A DNA stretch of 6,460 nucleotides from Mailhella sp. (lineage in GTDB: Bacteria; Desulfobacterota; Desulfovibrionia; Desulfovibrionales; Desulfovibrionaceae), in contig JAHHTE010000121.1 of the NCBI GenBank assembly GCA_020024815.1, forward strand, positions 1 to 6,460. The letters are read 5' to 3'. The notes below the pieces were generated by a model. That model searched no databases. It was not told the origin of the DNA and was given only the letters and a program-made list of their open reading frames with translations. Position numbers and translations under genes: made by a program. Shown here piece by piece: positions 1-5,753 of this stretch (the stretch's first letter is position 1; the number at the start of each line of letters is the position of its first letter).

Positions 1-4
1 GGGT

Positions 5-44
5 TTTAGGGGGAGAACTTTTTATAAAAAGTTCTCCCCCTAAA
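5..44 (-). terminator. Perfect 20-bp inverted repeat closing the nik operon
   Basis: The two 20-base arms meet at positions 24/25 with no mismatch: a G5 run pairs with a C5 run on the outside, and a T5/A5 stem lies next to the centre. It begins 12 bases after the nikE stop codon, where an operon terminator is expected. In the transcript direction (minus strand) the stem is followed by TAAAACCC rather than a T-run, while a T-rich tract precedes it. It is therefore not a textbook intrinsic terminator. It may terminate by a Rho-assisted route, or act as a 3'-end stabilising or processing hairpin. The inverted repeat is certain; its role is inferred from position. Confidence 0.65.
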
Positions 45-56
45 TAAAAAAAAACA

Positions 57-830
57 TTAAGTATGAGCAAGTAGGTTTTCTAAAATAGGTGAACGTTTTT
101 TAGGAAGTCCATTTTCTTTTTTTAGAACATCACAAATTTTGCCATTATCAAGAACAATAATATCATCACAAAGATTAAACGTTAGTCTAATTTCGTGGGA
201 AATAAGAAAAAGAGAAATTTTGTGTGTAGTCTTTAAATGATGTAACAATTTGATTATTTGACTTTGTGTACTCATATCTAGACTACTTAAGGCTTCATCT
301 AAAATAAGGAGTTTTGGGTTTAGAGCTATGGCTCTAGCTATGGCAAGGCGTTGTTGTTGCCCTCCACTAAATTGCATAGAATTTTTATAAATATCCTTTG
401 GGTTAAGCTCAACAATTTCCATTAAATGTTGTGTTTTTTCAAGAAGTTCTTGTTTTGAATAATGGAAAAAATTTTGTAAAGGTTCACATAAAACTTGAAA
501 AGCAGAAAAACGAGGATTTAATGCTGTACTTGGGTTTTGAAATACTGCTTGCATATTTTGTCGGAAGTTTTGGTTATGTTTTTTTACTTTTTGATGAATA
601 TTTATTCCTTCAAAAAGAACTTTGCCTTTATCAGGAAATTCAAGTCCTAAAATAATTTTTGTAAGGGTGCTTTTACCTGCACCATTAATTCCAACAATGC
701 CAAGAGATCTGCCTTCTTCAAGATTAAAGGAAATGCCTTTTAATACATCAAGAGGGGCTTTATGGGAAAACCACGAAGTTTTTCCATAGGTTTTATATAT
801 ATTTTGACAAGAAAGTAAAATATTAGACAT
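57..830 (-). CDS. nikE: Nickel ABC transporter ATP-binding protein NikE
   Basis: This is one of the two cytoplasmic ATPases that power nickel import through NikB/NikC. In the 257-residue product all nucleotide-binding motifs are present: Walker A GINGAGKST (47-55), Q-loop Gln98, signature FSGGQ (154-158), Walker B LLILDE (174-179), D-loop SSLD (182-185) and switch His212. Length is close to E. coli NikE (about 268), and it lacks the C-terminal extension common in oligopeptide OppD/OppF ATPases. I chose the ATG at 830, which overlaps the end of nikD by 8 bases, because the upstream ATG at 851 has no ribosome-binding site. The 830 start has a GGGG 11 bases upstream, rather far, so translation is probably coupled to nikD. 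It is the last gene of the operon. The ABC ATPase call is certain; the NikE rather than DppF-like assignment rests on operon order and overall similarity. Confidence 0.9.
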   Translation of the reverse strand: MSNILLSCQNIYKTYGKTSWFSHKAPLDVLKGISFNLEEGRSLGIVGINGAGKSTLTKIILGLEFPDKGKVLFEGINIHQKVKKHNQNFRQNMQAVFQNPSTALNPRFSAFQVLCEPLQNFFHYSKQELLEKTQHLMEIVELNPKDIYKNSMQFSGGQQQRLAIARAIALNPKLLILDEALSSLDMSTQSQIIKLLHHLKTTHKISLFLISHEIRLTFNLCDDIIVLDNGKICDVLKKENGLPKKRSPILENLLAHT

Positions 831-1590
831 GAAAATTAATACCCCAAGCATTTTGTGTTAAATTTTTATGTGCCATAATTAGTTCTTTGGTAAAAGTATG
901 GCGATTTTCATTATAAAGATCTTTTGTTTCAAAATTATCAATGAGTTTACCTTGATGCATAACTAAAATTCTATCAGCAATTTGCGTTGCTGTTTTAATG
1001 TTATGGGTGATAAGGAGAAGGGCTTGTTGTTTTTTTTCGAGTTTTTTAAGAAGTTCTAAAATTTCATATTCTGCTATACAATCAATATCTGATGTTGGTT
1101 CATCAGCTATAATAAATTCTGTTTCTAAAGCAAGACTTAACCCTATCATTATTCTTTGCAACATACCTCCACTTAATTGAAAAGGATAAGAAGCTAAAAT
1201 GTCTTTAGGATTTTTTAAACCAACATTTTCTATAATTTCATAAAAGTATGTATCAGTTAATTTTTCAGTTTTGTGGTGAGAAATTAAAGCATCATAAAAA
1301 AAATGTCGCATTGTAAAAGCTTGGTCAAAACAAGAGGCAGGAGATTGCATAATCATACCAATTTGTGTTCCACGCATTTTTTTATGAAATGGCATGTTGT
1401 TATATAAAATTTCACCTGTTGCAGTTAAATTATGAGGTAATAAATGCATAAGAGCAAGAGAAGTCAATGTTTTTCCTGAACCTGATTGACCTAATAGAAC
1501 GACTCTTTCCCCCTTTTTAATATGAAAATTAATATTATCAAGTAAACATTTTTTTCCATGAAAAATAGAAAGATTTTTAATAGTTATCAT
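823..1590 (-). CDS. nikD: Nickel ABC transporter ATP-binding protein NikD
   Basis: This is the second ATPase subunit of the nickel importer, expected to pair with NikE on the cytoplasmic face of NikB/NikC. The 255-residue protein carries Walker A GQSGSGKT (34-41), Q-loop Gln82, the signature LSGGMLQR (139-146), Walker B FIIADE (159-164), D-loop SDID (167-170) and switch His196. The stretch from YPF through SGGMLQR to FIIADEPT closely matches what I recall of E. coli NikD, including Met after the SGG of the signature. Length agrees with the family (about 254). The start lies 3 bases after the nikC stop, with a GGA-containing ribosome-binding sequence inside the end of nikC. The 3' end overlaps nikE by 8 bases. 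All ATP-site residues are intact, so it should be active. Confidence 0.93.
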   Translation of the reverse strand: MITIKNLSIFHGKKCLLDNINFHIKKGERVVLLGQSGSGKTLTSLALMHLLPHNLTATGEILYNNMPFHKKMRGTQIGMIMQSPASCFDQAFTMRHFFYDALISHHKTEKLTDTYFYEIIENVGLKNPKDILASYPFQLSGGMLQRIMIGLSLALETEFIIADEPTSDIDCIAEYEILELLKKLEKKQQALLLITHNIKTATQIADRILVMHQGKLIDNFETKDLYNENRHTFTKELIMAHKNLTQNAWGINFHV

Positions 1591-1593
1591 AGT

Positions 1594-2463
1594 TTATTCC
1601 GATTTTTCCGAAAAGTTAGATTGTTCATGATGTGGATTATCAATAAATTGTACATAATCACGTAATAATTCACCAAGACTATTAAAAATTGCCACAACAA
1701 TAAAAATACAAAAACCAGGTAAAATCATTAATGCTGGGTTACTATAAATATAGGGAAGTGCATCATTTATCATAACGCCCCATTCTGCTGTTGGTGCTTG
1801 TATTCCAAGTCCTAAAAAGCTTAGCCCTGCAACGTGTAAAAGCATATGTCCAAAATCAAGACTTGCTAAAATTGAAATTTGAGAAAAAACAGAAGGGAGG
1901 ATATGGCGTGATATAATTTGAAAATCACTACTTCCTAAACTTTTGGAGGCTAAAATATAATCTTGATTTTTGATTTGTAAAACCATAGAACGCACCATTC
2001 TAGCATACCAAGCCCAGTGTGTAATAATTATTGTTAAAATAACATTAATAATTCCAACACCTAAAACGCCAATAAAAAATAGTCCAAGTATAAATGTAGG
2101 AAAAGTCAGGAAAAAATCACTAAAACGCATAAGAATAGCGTCAAAAATTCCTCCTTTATAACCAGCAATAGTACCTACTAAAAGAGATATGCAGATAATA
2201 GCACTAACTATGATAATAACTGTAACAAGAGAAACTCTTGTTCCATAAATAAGGCGAGATAAAATATCACGTCCTAAATGATCTGTTCCTAAATAATAAC
2301 CATTTTCTAGAGCTGAAGATGAAAAAATAGGAAAAAGTTTATGCGTAAGATTAACTTTATAAGGATCAAAAGGGGTTATGAAAGGTGCAAAAATAGCCAT
2401 AATTATTAAAAGACCTAGTAAGCCAAATAAAAAATAACATGTTCTTTTGTATTGGATATTCAT
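1594..2463 (-). CDS. nikC: Nickel ABC transporter permease NikC
   Basis: This is an inner-membrane permease subunit that forms the translocation channel with NikB. The 289-residue protein has an N-terminal membrane segment (about 11-31), then the LGTDHLGRDILSRLIYGTR motif (58-76) typical of DppC/NikC-type subunits, and further hydrophobic segments around 78-103, 120-148, 194-217 and 248-265. The cytoplasmic EAA loop that docks with the ATPases is at about 170-190 (LASKSLG...HILP). A conserved FLGLGIQAP...WGVMI block follows at 216-231. The start codon shares one base with the nikB stop (TAATG), with a GAGGA ribosome-binding sequence 10 bases upstream inside nikB, so translation is probably coupled. 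E. coli NikC is slightly shorter (about 277); the extra residues are a polar C-terminal tail. Confidence 0.93.
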   Translation of the reverse strand: MNIQYKRTCYFLFGLLGLLIIMAIFAPFITPFDPYKVNLTHKLFPIFSSSALENGYYLGTDHLGRDILSRLIYGTRVSLVTVIIIVSAIICISLLVGTIAGYKGGIFDAILMRFSDFFLTFPTFILGLFFIGVLGVGIINVILTIIITHWAWYARMVRSMVLQIKNQDYILASKSLGSSDFQIISRHILPSVFSQISILASLDFGHMLLHVAGLSFLGLGIQAPTAEWGVMINDALPYIYSNPALMILPGFCIFIVVAIFNSLGELLRDYVQFIDNPHHEQSNFSEKSE

Positions 2464-3401
2464 TAGGCTTTTTCCTCATAAACAATTTTAGGATTTAAAT
2501 AGGCGTAAAGAATATCTGTAATAAGATTTATCATAAGAAAAATAACAGTAATCATTACCATAAAACATTGGATAATTGGGTAATCATGGTTATATAAAGC
2601 ACTAACCATAAAACGACCTACACCTGGCCAGCCAAAAAGTGTTTCAACAACAAAAGCACCACCTAATAACTCACCAAAATGCATTCCAAAAGAAGTAATA
2701 ATAGGGAGCATGGCATTTTTTAAGGTATATTTTCCATAAATTTTAGTTTTACTCATGCCTAAAATTGTTAAATATTGTAAGGATCGTTGTTGCATATATT
2801 CAAGAAAAGCAGTTCTTGTTAATCGAATATTTATAGCTAAAGACATGAAAGAAAGAGTTATTATAGGTAAAATGTAACTTTTAAATCCTTCATTTCCAAA
2901 AGCTGGAATAAGATGTAATTTTAGAGAAAAAACATATAATAACATAAAACCTAACCAAAAATTAGGAATAGATACTCCTAAAAAAGAAAATATTTTTATT
3001 AACTTATCATACGCACTATCTTTTTTGTGAGCTGCTAATATGCCTAAAGGAAGACTTACAAGAATAAGAAAAAGCATAGAGCTTACAGCTAATTTTAATG
3101 TTGTAGGAAAATAATAACAAAGATCTGTAAATACATCGCGTTTTGTAATATAGGATATTCCAAAATCAAAATGTATGGCTTTTTCTAACCATAAAAAATA
3201 TTGGGTTAAAAGAGGTTTATCAAGTCCAAGTTCTATTCTTGTTAATGCTATTGCTTCATCAGTTAGAGGAATTTTTGAACTAATAAGATATGCTTTTGCA
3301 GGGTCAACTGGTCCTATGCGTAATATAGTAAAAACAACAAAGGATAAAAGTAAAATTGCAAATACTGTATAAATTAAACGGTGAAAAATATATTTTTTCA
3401 T
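2463..3401 (-). CDS. nikB: Nickel ABC transporter permease NikB
   Basis: This is an inner-membrane permease partner of NikC. The 312-residue protein matches the E. coli NikB length (314). It has a first membrane helix at about 9-29, then a periplasmic segment including LGLDKPLLTQY (58-68) and DFGISY (79-84). Further helices are at about 102-123, 136-160, 177-195, 232-254 and 279-300. The EAA loop is at about 211-233. Conserved blocks LGVSIPNFWL (141-150), FMSLAIN (185-191) and GWPGVGRF...DYPIIQCF (257-280) agree with NikB as I remember it. No convincing Shine-Dalgarno lies before the ATG: the 20 bases upstream contain no GGA or GAG. Together with the hairpin upstream, this suggests lower expression than nikA. 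Confidence 0.94.
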   Translation of the reverse strand: MKKYIFHRLIYTVFAILLLSFVVFTILRIGPVDPAKAYLISSKIPLTDEAIALTRIELGLDKPLLTQYFLWLEKAIHFDFGISYITKRDVFTDLCYYFPTTLKLAVSSMLFLILVSLPLGILAAHKKDSAYDKLIKIFSFLGVSIPNFWLGFMLLYVFSLKLHLIPAFGNEGFKSYILPIITLSFMSLAINIRLTRTAFLEYMQQRSLQYLTILGMSKTKIYGKYTLKNAMLPIITSFGMHFGELLGGAFVVETLFGWPGVGRFMVSALYNHDYPIIQCFMVMITVIFLMINLITDILYAYLNPKIVYEEKA

Positions 3402-3420
3402 AATAAAAGCTATGGGTTAG

Positions 3421-3455
3421 TCTTAGGGAAAACGCATAAAAAGTTTTCCCTAAGA
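3421..3455 (-). promoter_or_regulatory. Intercistronic hairpin between nikA and nikB
   Basis: The arms TCTTAGGGAAAAC (3421-3433) and its exact complement (3443-3455) form a 13-bp perfect stem with a 9-base loop. It sits in the 78-base gap between nikA and nikB. In the operon direction there is no U-tract after the stem; the six-T run (3456-3461) is on the plus-strand side only. It is therefore unlikely to be a full terminator for nikA, and more likely protects the nikA 3' end or attenuates read-through into nikBCDE. Such hairpins are known after binding-protein genes in other ABC operons. For plus-strand antisense RNA it would be a canonical intrinsic terminator. Confidence 0.7.
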
Positions 3456-3479
3456 TTTTTTAGTAATTTTTTATTAAAA

Positions 3480-5042
3480 CTATTTTACATGTTTTAAAGT
3501 ATGGAGAAGAGGTTCTGTTGTCATAGGTCCAAAAGTAAAGTTACTTATTTTTTCTTTATTGAATAAAACCATATCTGGTTCAAAACTAATGGGAAGATAA
3601 ACAGCACTTTCTTGTAATGCATTTAAAACTGCATAATGAAGTTTTGCAAATTCTTGTTCATTAAAGGTTTTGAATATTGTTAAAATATTTTTATCAATTT
3701 CAGCTTTATTAGGTAAACCTTTTTGTGCTTGGTAATCAGCGTGTGATGGTTGGAGCATAGAACCTATATAAGAAGTTGGTTCGTAAGGAGGCCCCCATGT
3801 TTTGTTAAAAATTAAATCAAATTCTCCATTTTTTGTTATGCTTGTAAAAATGGTCATTTCTTCTGCTTTTAAATTTAGTTTTATTCCAACTTGTAAAAGG
3901 TCAGCTTGTATTGCTTCTGCAATGGCTTTTTGTTTTGCGTCTATACCTAAATAATGAAGATTTAATTCTAAAATTTTTCCGTCTTTTTCTACAAATTGTC
4001 CATTTTGTTTAAAACCAGCTTTTTCTAAATAAGATTTTGCTTTTGTTACATTATATTCATAAATATTCTTTTGTTCATTATATTTTGTATGGGGATTAAA
4101 AATTGTATCTGCTTTATATTCCTTTCCTTTTAAAATATATTGAATGATAATATCTTTATTTACAGCGTGTAGAATGGCTTTACGTACATTAATATCTTTT
4201 GTGTATGAACGATTAGAATTTAATGCGATCATATTTGTTAAGCGTGCTTCTGATGTAAAAGCTCCATATTTTGGATTTTCAGATAAACGTACAAAATTTT
4301 CTAAATTGAAATTTCCTTCACCAAAAAGAATATCAACTTGTCCTGTTTCTAATGCTAAAATTCTGCTATTAGCTTCTGGTAGTACATAGATTTTAAGTTC
4401 ATCAAAATCACCAAATTCTCCTCTATAATAAGGGTTTTTCTCAAATCTATCATAAAGACCAAGTTTACTTTCAACAAGAACCCAAGGTCCTGTACCTATT
4501 GGTTTTGCTATTTTTGTAGTGTCATCTGTATTAGGGTCAATAAATCCTGTTGGGGAAAGTATTCTAAAAGGTCGTGGTAGGCTAAGTTCTGTTAAAAAAA
4601 GAGGATATGGTTCACTTAATGTTATTTCAAAAGTTTCATTATCAAGAGCTTTCCATGATTGAAGAAGTTTAATGGAAATTAACCAAGAATGACGGTCTTT
4701 ATTATGCATAATTGCATTAAAGTTTTTTTGAATTATTTGTGCAGTAAGTGGAGTACCATCACTAAATTTTATTTGTGTATTAATTTTAAAAGTATATGTT
4801 TTATGATCATCTGAAACTTGCCAAGATTTTGCAAGTGCTGGTTCTATGGTTTTTCCATTAAAATGAACAAGACCATCATAGGCTATAACTTGTGCAAACA
4901 TTTCATTTGGGTTGTATGCATGTGGGTTTAATGGACCAACATTTGCACTCCATGCTGCTGTTAATGTGTTTTTTGCTTGTACTATTTGCACTGAAAAACA
5001 CGCGTTAAGCAAAATCAGAAAGAATAAAATTTTTCTAACCAT
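3480..5042 (-). CDS. nikA: Periplasmic nickel-binding protein NikA
   Basis: This is the solute-binding protein (peptide/nickel-binding family 5) that captures a nickel-chelator complex in the periplasm and delivers it to NikBC. The 520-residue protein is very near E. coli NikA (524) and shares VGPLNPH (35-41), MFAQ (48-51), LPRPFR (155-160), PIGTGPW (181-187), SHADYQAQ (433-440) and AVYLPIS late in the protein. Residues matching those that contact the nickel-chelator complex in E. coli NikA (Arg97, Trp100, Arg137, Trp398, Tyr402, His416, mature numbering) are all present as Arg117, Trp120, Arg157, Trp416, Tyr420 and His434. An N-terminal signal peptide is evident. Cleavage after VQA23 is most likely, but LNAC (12-15) is a weak lipobox, so a lipoprotein cannot be excluded. 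An AAGGAT ribosome-binding sequence lies 7 bases before the ATG. It is the first gene of the operon, with a NikR-like operator upstream. Confidence 0.95.
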   Translation of the reverse strand: MVRKILFFLILLNACFSVQIVQAKNTLTAAWSANVGPLNPHAYNPNEMFAQVIAYDGLVHFNGKTIEPALAKSWQVSDDHKTYTFKINTQIKFSDGTPLTAQIIQKNFNAIMHNKDRHSWLISIKLLQSWKALDNETFEITLSEPYPLFLTELSLPRPFRILSPTGFIDPNTDDTTKIAKPIGTGPWVLVESKLGLYDRFEKNPYYRGEFGDFDELKIYVLPEANSRILALETGQVDILFGEGNFNLENFVRLSENPKYGAFTSEARLTNMIALNSNRSYTKDINVRKAILHAVNKDIIIQYILKGKEYKADTIFNPHTKYNEQKNIYEYNVTKAKSYLEKAGFKQNGQFVEKDGKILELNLHYLGIDAKQKAIAEAIQADLLQVGIKLNLKAEEMTIFTSITKNGEFDLIFNKTWGPPYEPTSYIGSMLQPSHADYQAQKGLPNKAEIDKNILTIFKTFNEQEFAKLHYAVLNALQESAVYLPISFEPDMVLFNKEKISNFTFGPMTTEPLLHTLKHVK

Positions 5043-5060
5043 ATAAAATCCTTGTTATTT

Positions 5061-5079
5061 AACTTATAATTAATAAGTT
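5061..5079. repeat. 19-bp palindrome in the nikA leader
   Basis: AACTTATAATTAATAAGTT pairs 8 of its 9 symmetric positions around base 5070. It lies between the nikA ribosome-binding site and the NikR-like operator, and directly abuts the latter. It could be a second protein-binding site or a short stem in the nikA mRNA leader. It also contains AT-rich hexamers that could act as a -10 element on the minus strand. Function unknown. Confidence 0.5.
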
Positions 5080-5106
5080 GTGTTATGATTTTTAAAAAAG
5101 TAACAC
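5080..5106. promoter_or_regulatory. NikR-type operator upstream of nikA
   Basis: Half-sites GTGTTAT (5080-5086) and GTAACAC (5100-5106) are separated by 13 bases, with six of seven positions complementary. I recall GTGTTAC, 13-14 bases, GTAACAC as the predicted NikR motif in Desulfovibrio and relatives; it differs from the E. coli GTATGA/TCATAC site. The operator ends about 38 bases before the nikA start, where a repressor would block transcription initiation. It supports nickel as the substrate and predicts repression of nikABCDE when nickel is plentiful. The palindrome is seen directly; its assignment to NikR is inferred, and no nikR gene is in the window. Confidence 0.7.
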
Positions 5107-5125
5107 GATTTTAAATTCATGGCAA
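5097..5125 (-). promoter_or_regulatory. Candidate nikA promoter (weak)
   Basis: On the minus strand TTGCCA (5125-5120, five of six to the -35 consensus) lies 17 bases before TACTTT (5102-5097, only three of six to the -10 consensus). Initiation near 5090 would fall inside the NikR-like operator, which fits repression. An alternative minus-strand TATAAT at 5175-5170 lacks a good -35 partner. Low confidence in the exact promoter. Confidence 0.3.
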
Positions 5126-5180
5126 TATGCTTATAAAGTATTAGAGGAAAATTTACTGTTATCCTGTTTATTATAAAGGA

Positions 5181-5233
5181 AATAAAAAATTAAAATTTAA
5201 ATTATTGACATTGATTTTCAATTTCAATATAGT
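5181..5233 (+). promoter_or_regulatory. Sigma70 promoter for the DUF2325 gene
   Basis: TTGACA (5205-5210) is a perfect -35 and TATAGT (5228-5233) a five-of-six -10, with the optimal 17-base spacer. The 24 bases upstream (5181-5204) are all A or T, resembling an UP element. Transcription should start near 5240, giving a leader of about 35 bases to the ATG at 5275. An operator-like palindrome fills the spacer. Confidence 0.85.
5203..5229. promoter_or_regulatory. Fur-like nested palindrome within the promoter spacer
   Basis: Two ATTGA units six bases apart (5204-5208, 5210-5214) are mirrored by two TCAAT units six bases apart (5218-5222, 5224-5228), around base 5216. In all, 11 of 13 symmetric pairs match. 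The 15-base core TGACATTGATTTTCA (5206-5220) matches 12 of 14 defined positions of the Fur motif I recall for Desulfovibrio (TGAAAAT, one base, ATTTTCA). The six-base period is typical of overlapping Fur sites. Its position between -35 and -10 predicts repression of the DUF2325 gene by the bound regulator. Another Fur-family protein (PerR, Zur) is possible. Confidence 0.65.
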
Positions 5234-5263
5234 GTTCTTTAACTTGTTCAATGAGAAAAAAGC

Positions 5264-5268
5264 AGGAG
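5264..5268 (+). promoter_or_regulatory. Shine-Dalgarno that sets the DUF2325 start
   Basis: AGGAG lies 6 bases before the ATG at 5275. The in-frame ATG at 5251 has no ribosome-binding sequence and would leave only about 10 bases of leader after the predicted transcription start. The start at 5275 is therefore preferred. Confidence 0.85.
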
Positions 5269-5274
5269 AAGCTT

Positions 5275-5679
5275 ATGCGTACTAAAGAAGGAAGAAAAAT
5301 TACTCCATCGTTTAATCAGTTTCCTTTAGATAATACTCAATGTGCTAATTGTGATCAAAGTTGTCCTAATTTTGATTTGTGTAAAAAGCGTATCTTTATT
5401 GTTGGTGGTGTTGAAAGAATGGAATGCTTATTCCGCAACTTTATTGAAGAATGCGGTGGAGAGTTAGATTATCATTGTGGTTCTATGCAAGGTGGTACAA
5501 AAAAATTAGAAAAATGCTTGCAACGTGCTGATGTTATAATTTGTCCTATTAATTGCATAAGTCATGGTGCTTGTATTAAAGTAAAAGATATGGCTAAAAA
5601 ATATAAAAAAGATTTCCACATGCTCCCAACTGGAAGTATTTCTGCTGTTAGACGTTTATTACAAGAGAATTATGCCTAA
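5275..5679 (+). CDS. Cysteine-rich DUF2325 family protein
   Basis: This is a 134-residue soluble protein with no signal peptide or membrane segment. From about residue 39 to 129 it follows the DUF2325 pattern as I remember it: IFIVGG (40-45), an E-x-x-x-R-x-x-x-E-x-x-G-G helix, HCG (67-69), then RADVIICPINCISHGAC (84-100), and a C-terminal T-G-S-I-S-A-V-R-R-L-L. In front is a separate cluster C-x2-C-x3-C-x5-C (Cys23, 26, 30, 36). In total there are 11 cysteines (8%), and the conserved ICPxxCxSH segment adds more potential ligands. This suggests an iron-sulfur or other metal centre, or a thiol redox role, but the family's function is not established. It is transcribed alone from a strong promoter overlapped by a Fur-like operator and followed by a terminator. 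The nearby nickel operon diverges from it and need not be functionally linked. Confidence 0.85.
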   Translation: MRTKEGRKITPSFNQFPLDNTQCANCDQSCPNFDLCKKRIFIVGGVERMECLFRNFIEECGGELDYHCGSMQGGTKKLEKCLQRADVIICPINCISHGACIKVKDMAKKYKKDFHMLPTGSISAVRRLLQENYA

Positions 5680-5692
5680 AAAGTCTTTTTTC

Positions 5693-5721
5693 TTGCTAAA
5701 TAATTTATTTTTTTTTATAGT
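5693..5721 (+). promoter_or_regulatory. Candidate promoter for the YkuD-like gene
   Basis: TTGCTA (5693-5698, four of six) and TATAGT (5716-5721, five of six, identical to the -10 of the preceding gene) are separated by exactly 17 bases. The start of transcription would be about 5728, inside the hairpin that follows, giving a leader of about 26 bases. Confidence 0.5.
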
Positions 5722-5722
5722 T

Positions 5723-5753
5723 GCCCCATAGATTTATTTTTTGGGGCTTTTTT
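5723..5753 (+). terminator. Intrinsic terminator after the DUF2325 gene, abutting the next start codon
   Basis: GCCCCA (5723-5728) pairs with TGGGGC (5742-5747) across a 13-base loop, followed directly by six T (5748-5753). It lies 43 bases after the DUF2325 stop. The T-run ends at the ATG of the next gene, and the GGGG of the 3' arm (5743-5746) is the only sequence there that could act as a ribosome-binding site. The stem is short, so read-through is likely to be partial. Confidence 0.75.

Noticed and set aside
431..655. Plus-strand open frame inside nikE
   Set aside because: Shadow of nikE in the opposite strand; no ribosome-binding site or recognisable domain. The same holds for plus-strand frames at 998-1180, 1970-2161, 3175-3372 and 4144-4389.
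831..851. Upstream ATG at 851 as the nikE start
   Set aside because: It has no ribosome-binding sequence and adds residues not expected in NikE; the ATG at 830 gives the usual N-terminus and an 8-base overlap with nikD.
57..5042. Dipeptide or oligopeptide transporter (Dpp/Opp) instead of nickel
   Set aside because: The binding protein keeps the nickel-site residues and NikA-specific blocks, the ATPases are short, gene order is nikABCDE, and a NikR-like operator precedes it.
5131..5178. Direct repeat TTATAAAG at 5131-5138 and 5171-5178
   Set aside because: An eight-base AT-rich repeat in a very AT-rich intergenic region is likely by chance, and it fits no known site.
5043..5260. E. coli-type NikR operator (GTATGA, 16 bases, TCATAC)
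   Set aside because: Looked for and not found; the palindrome present is of the GTGTTAC/GTAACAC kind.
5251..5274. Upstream ATG at 5251 as the start of the DUF2325 gene
   Set aside because: No Shine-Dalgarno and too close to the predicted transcription start; AGGAG is correctly spaced for the ATG at 5275.
5721..5753. TTG at 5721 as the start of the YkuD-like gene
   Set aside because: The added 11 residues would be encoded by the terminator hairpin, no ribosome-binding site precedes the TTG, and the ATG at 5754 gives a standard signal peptide.
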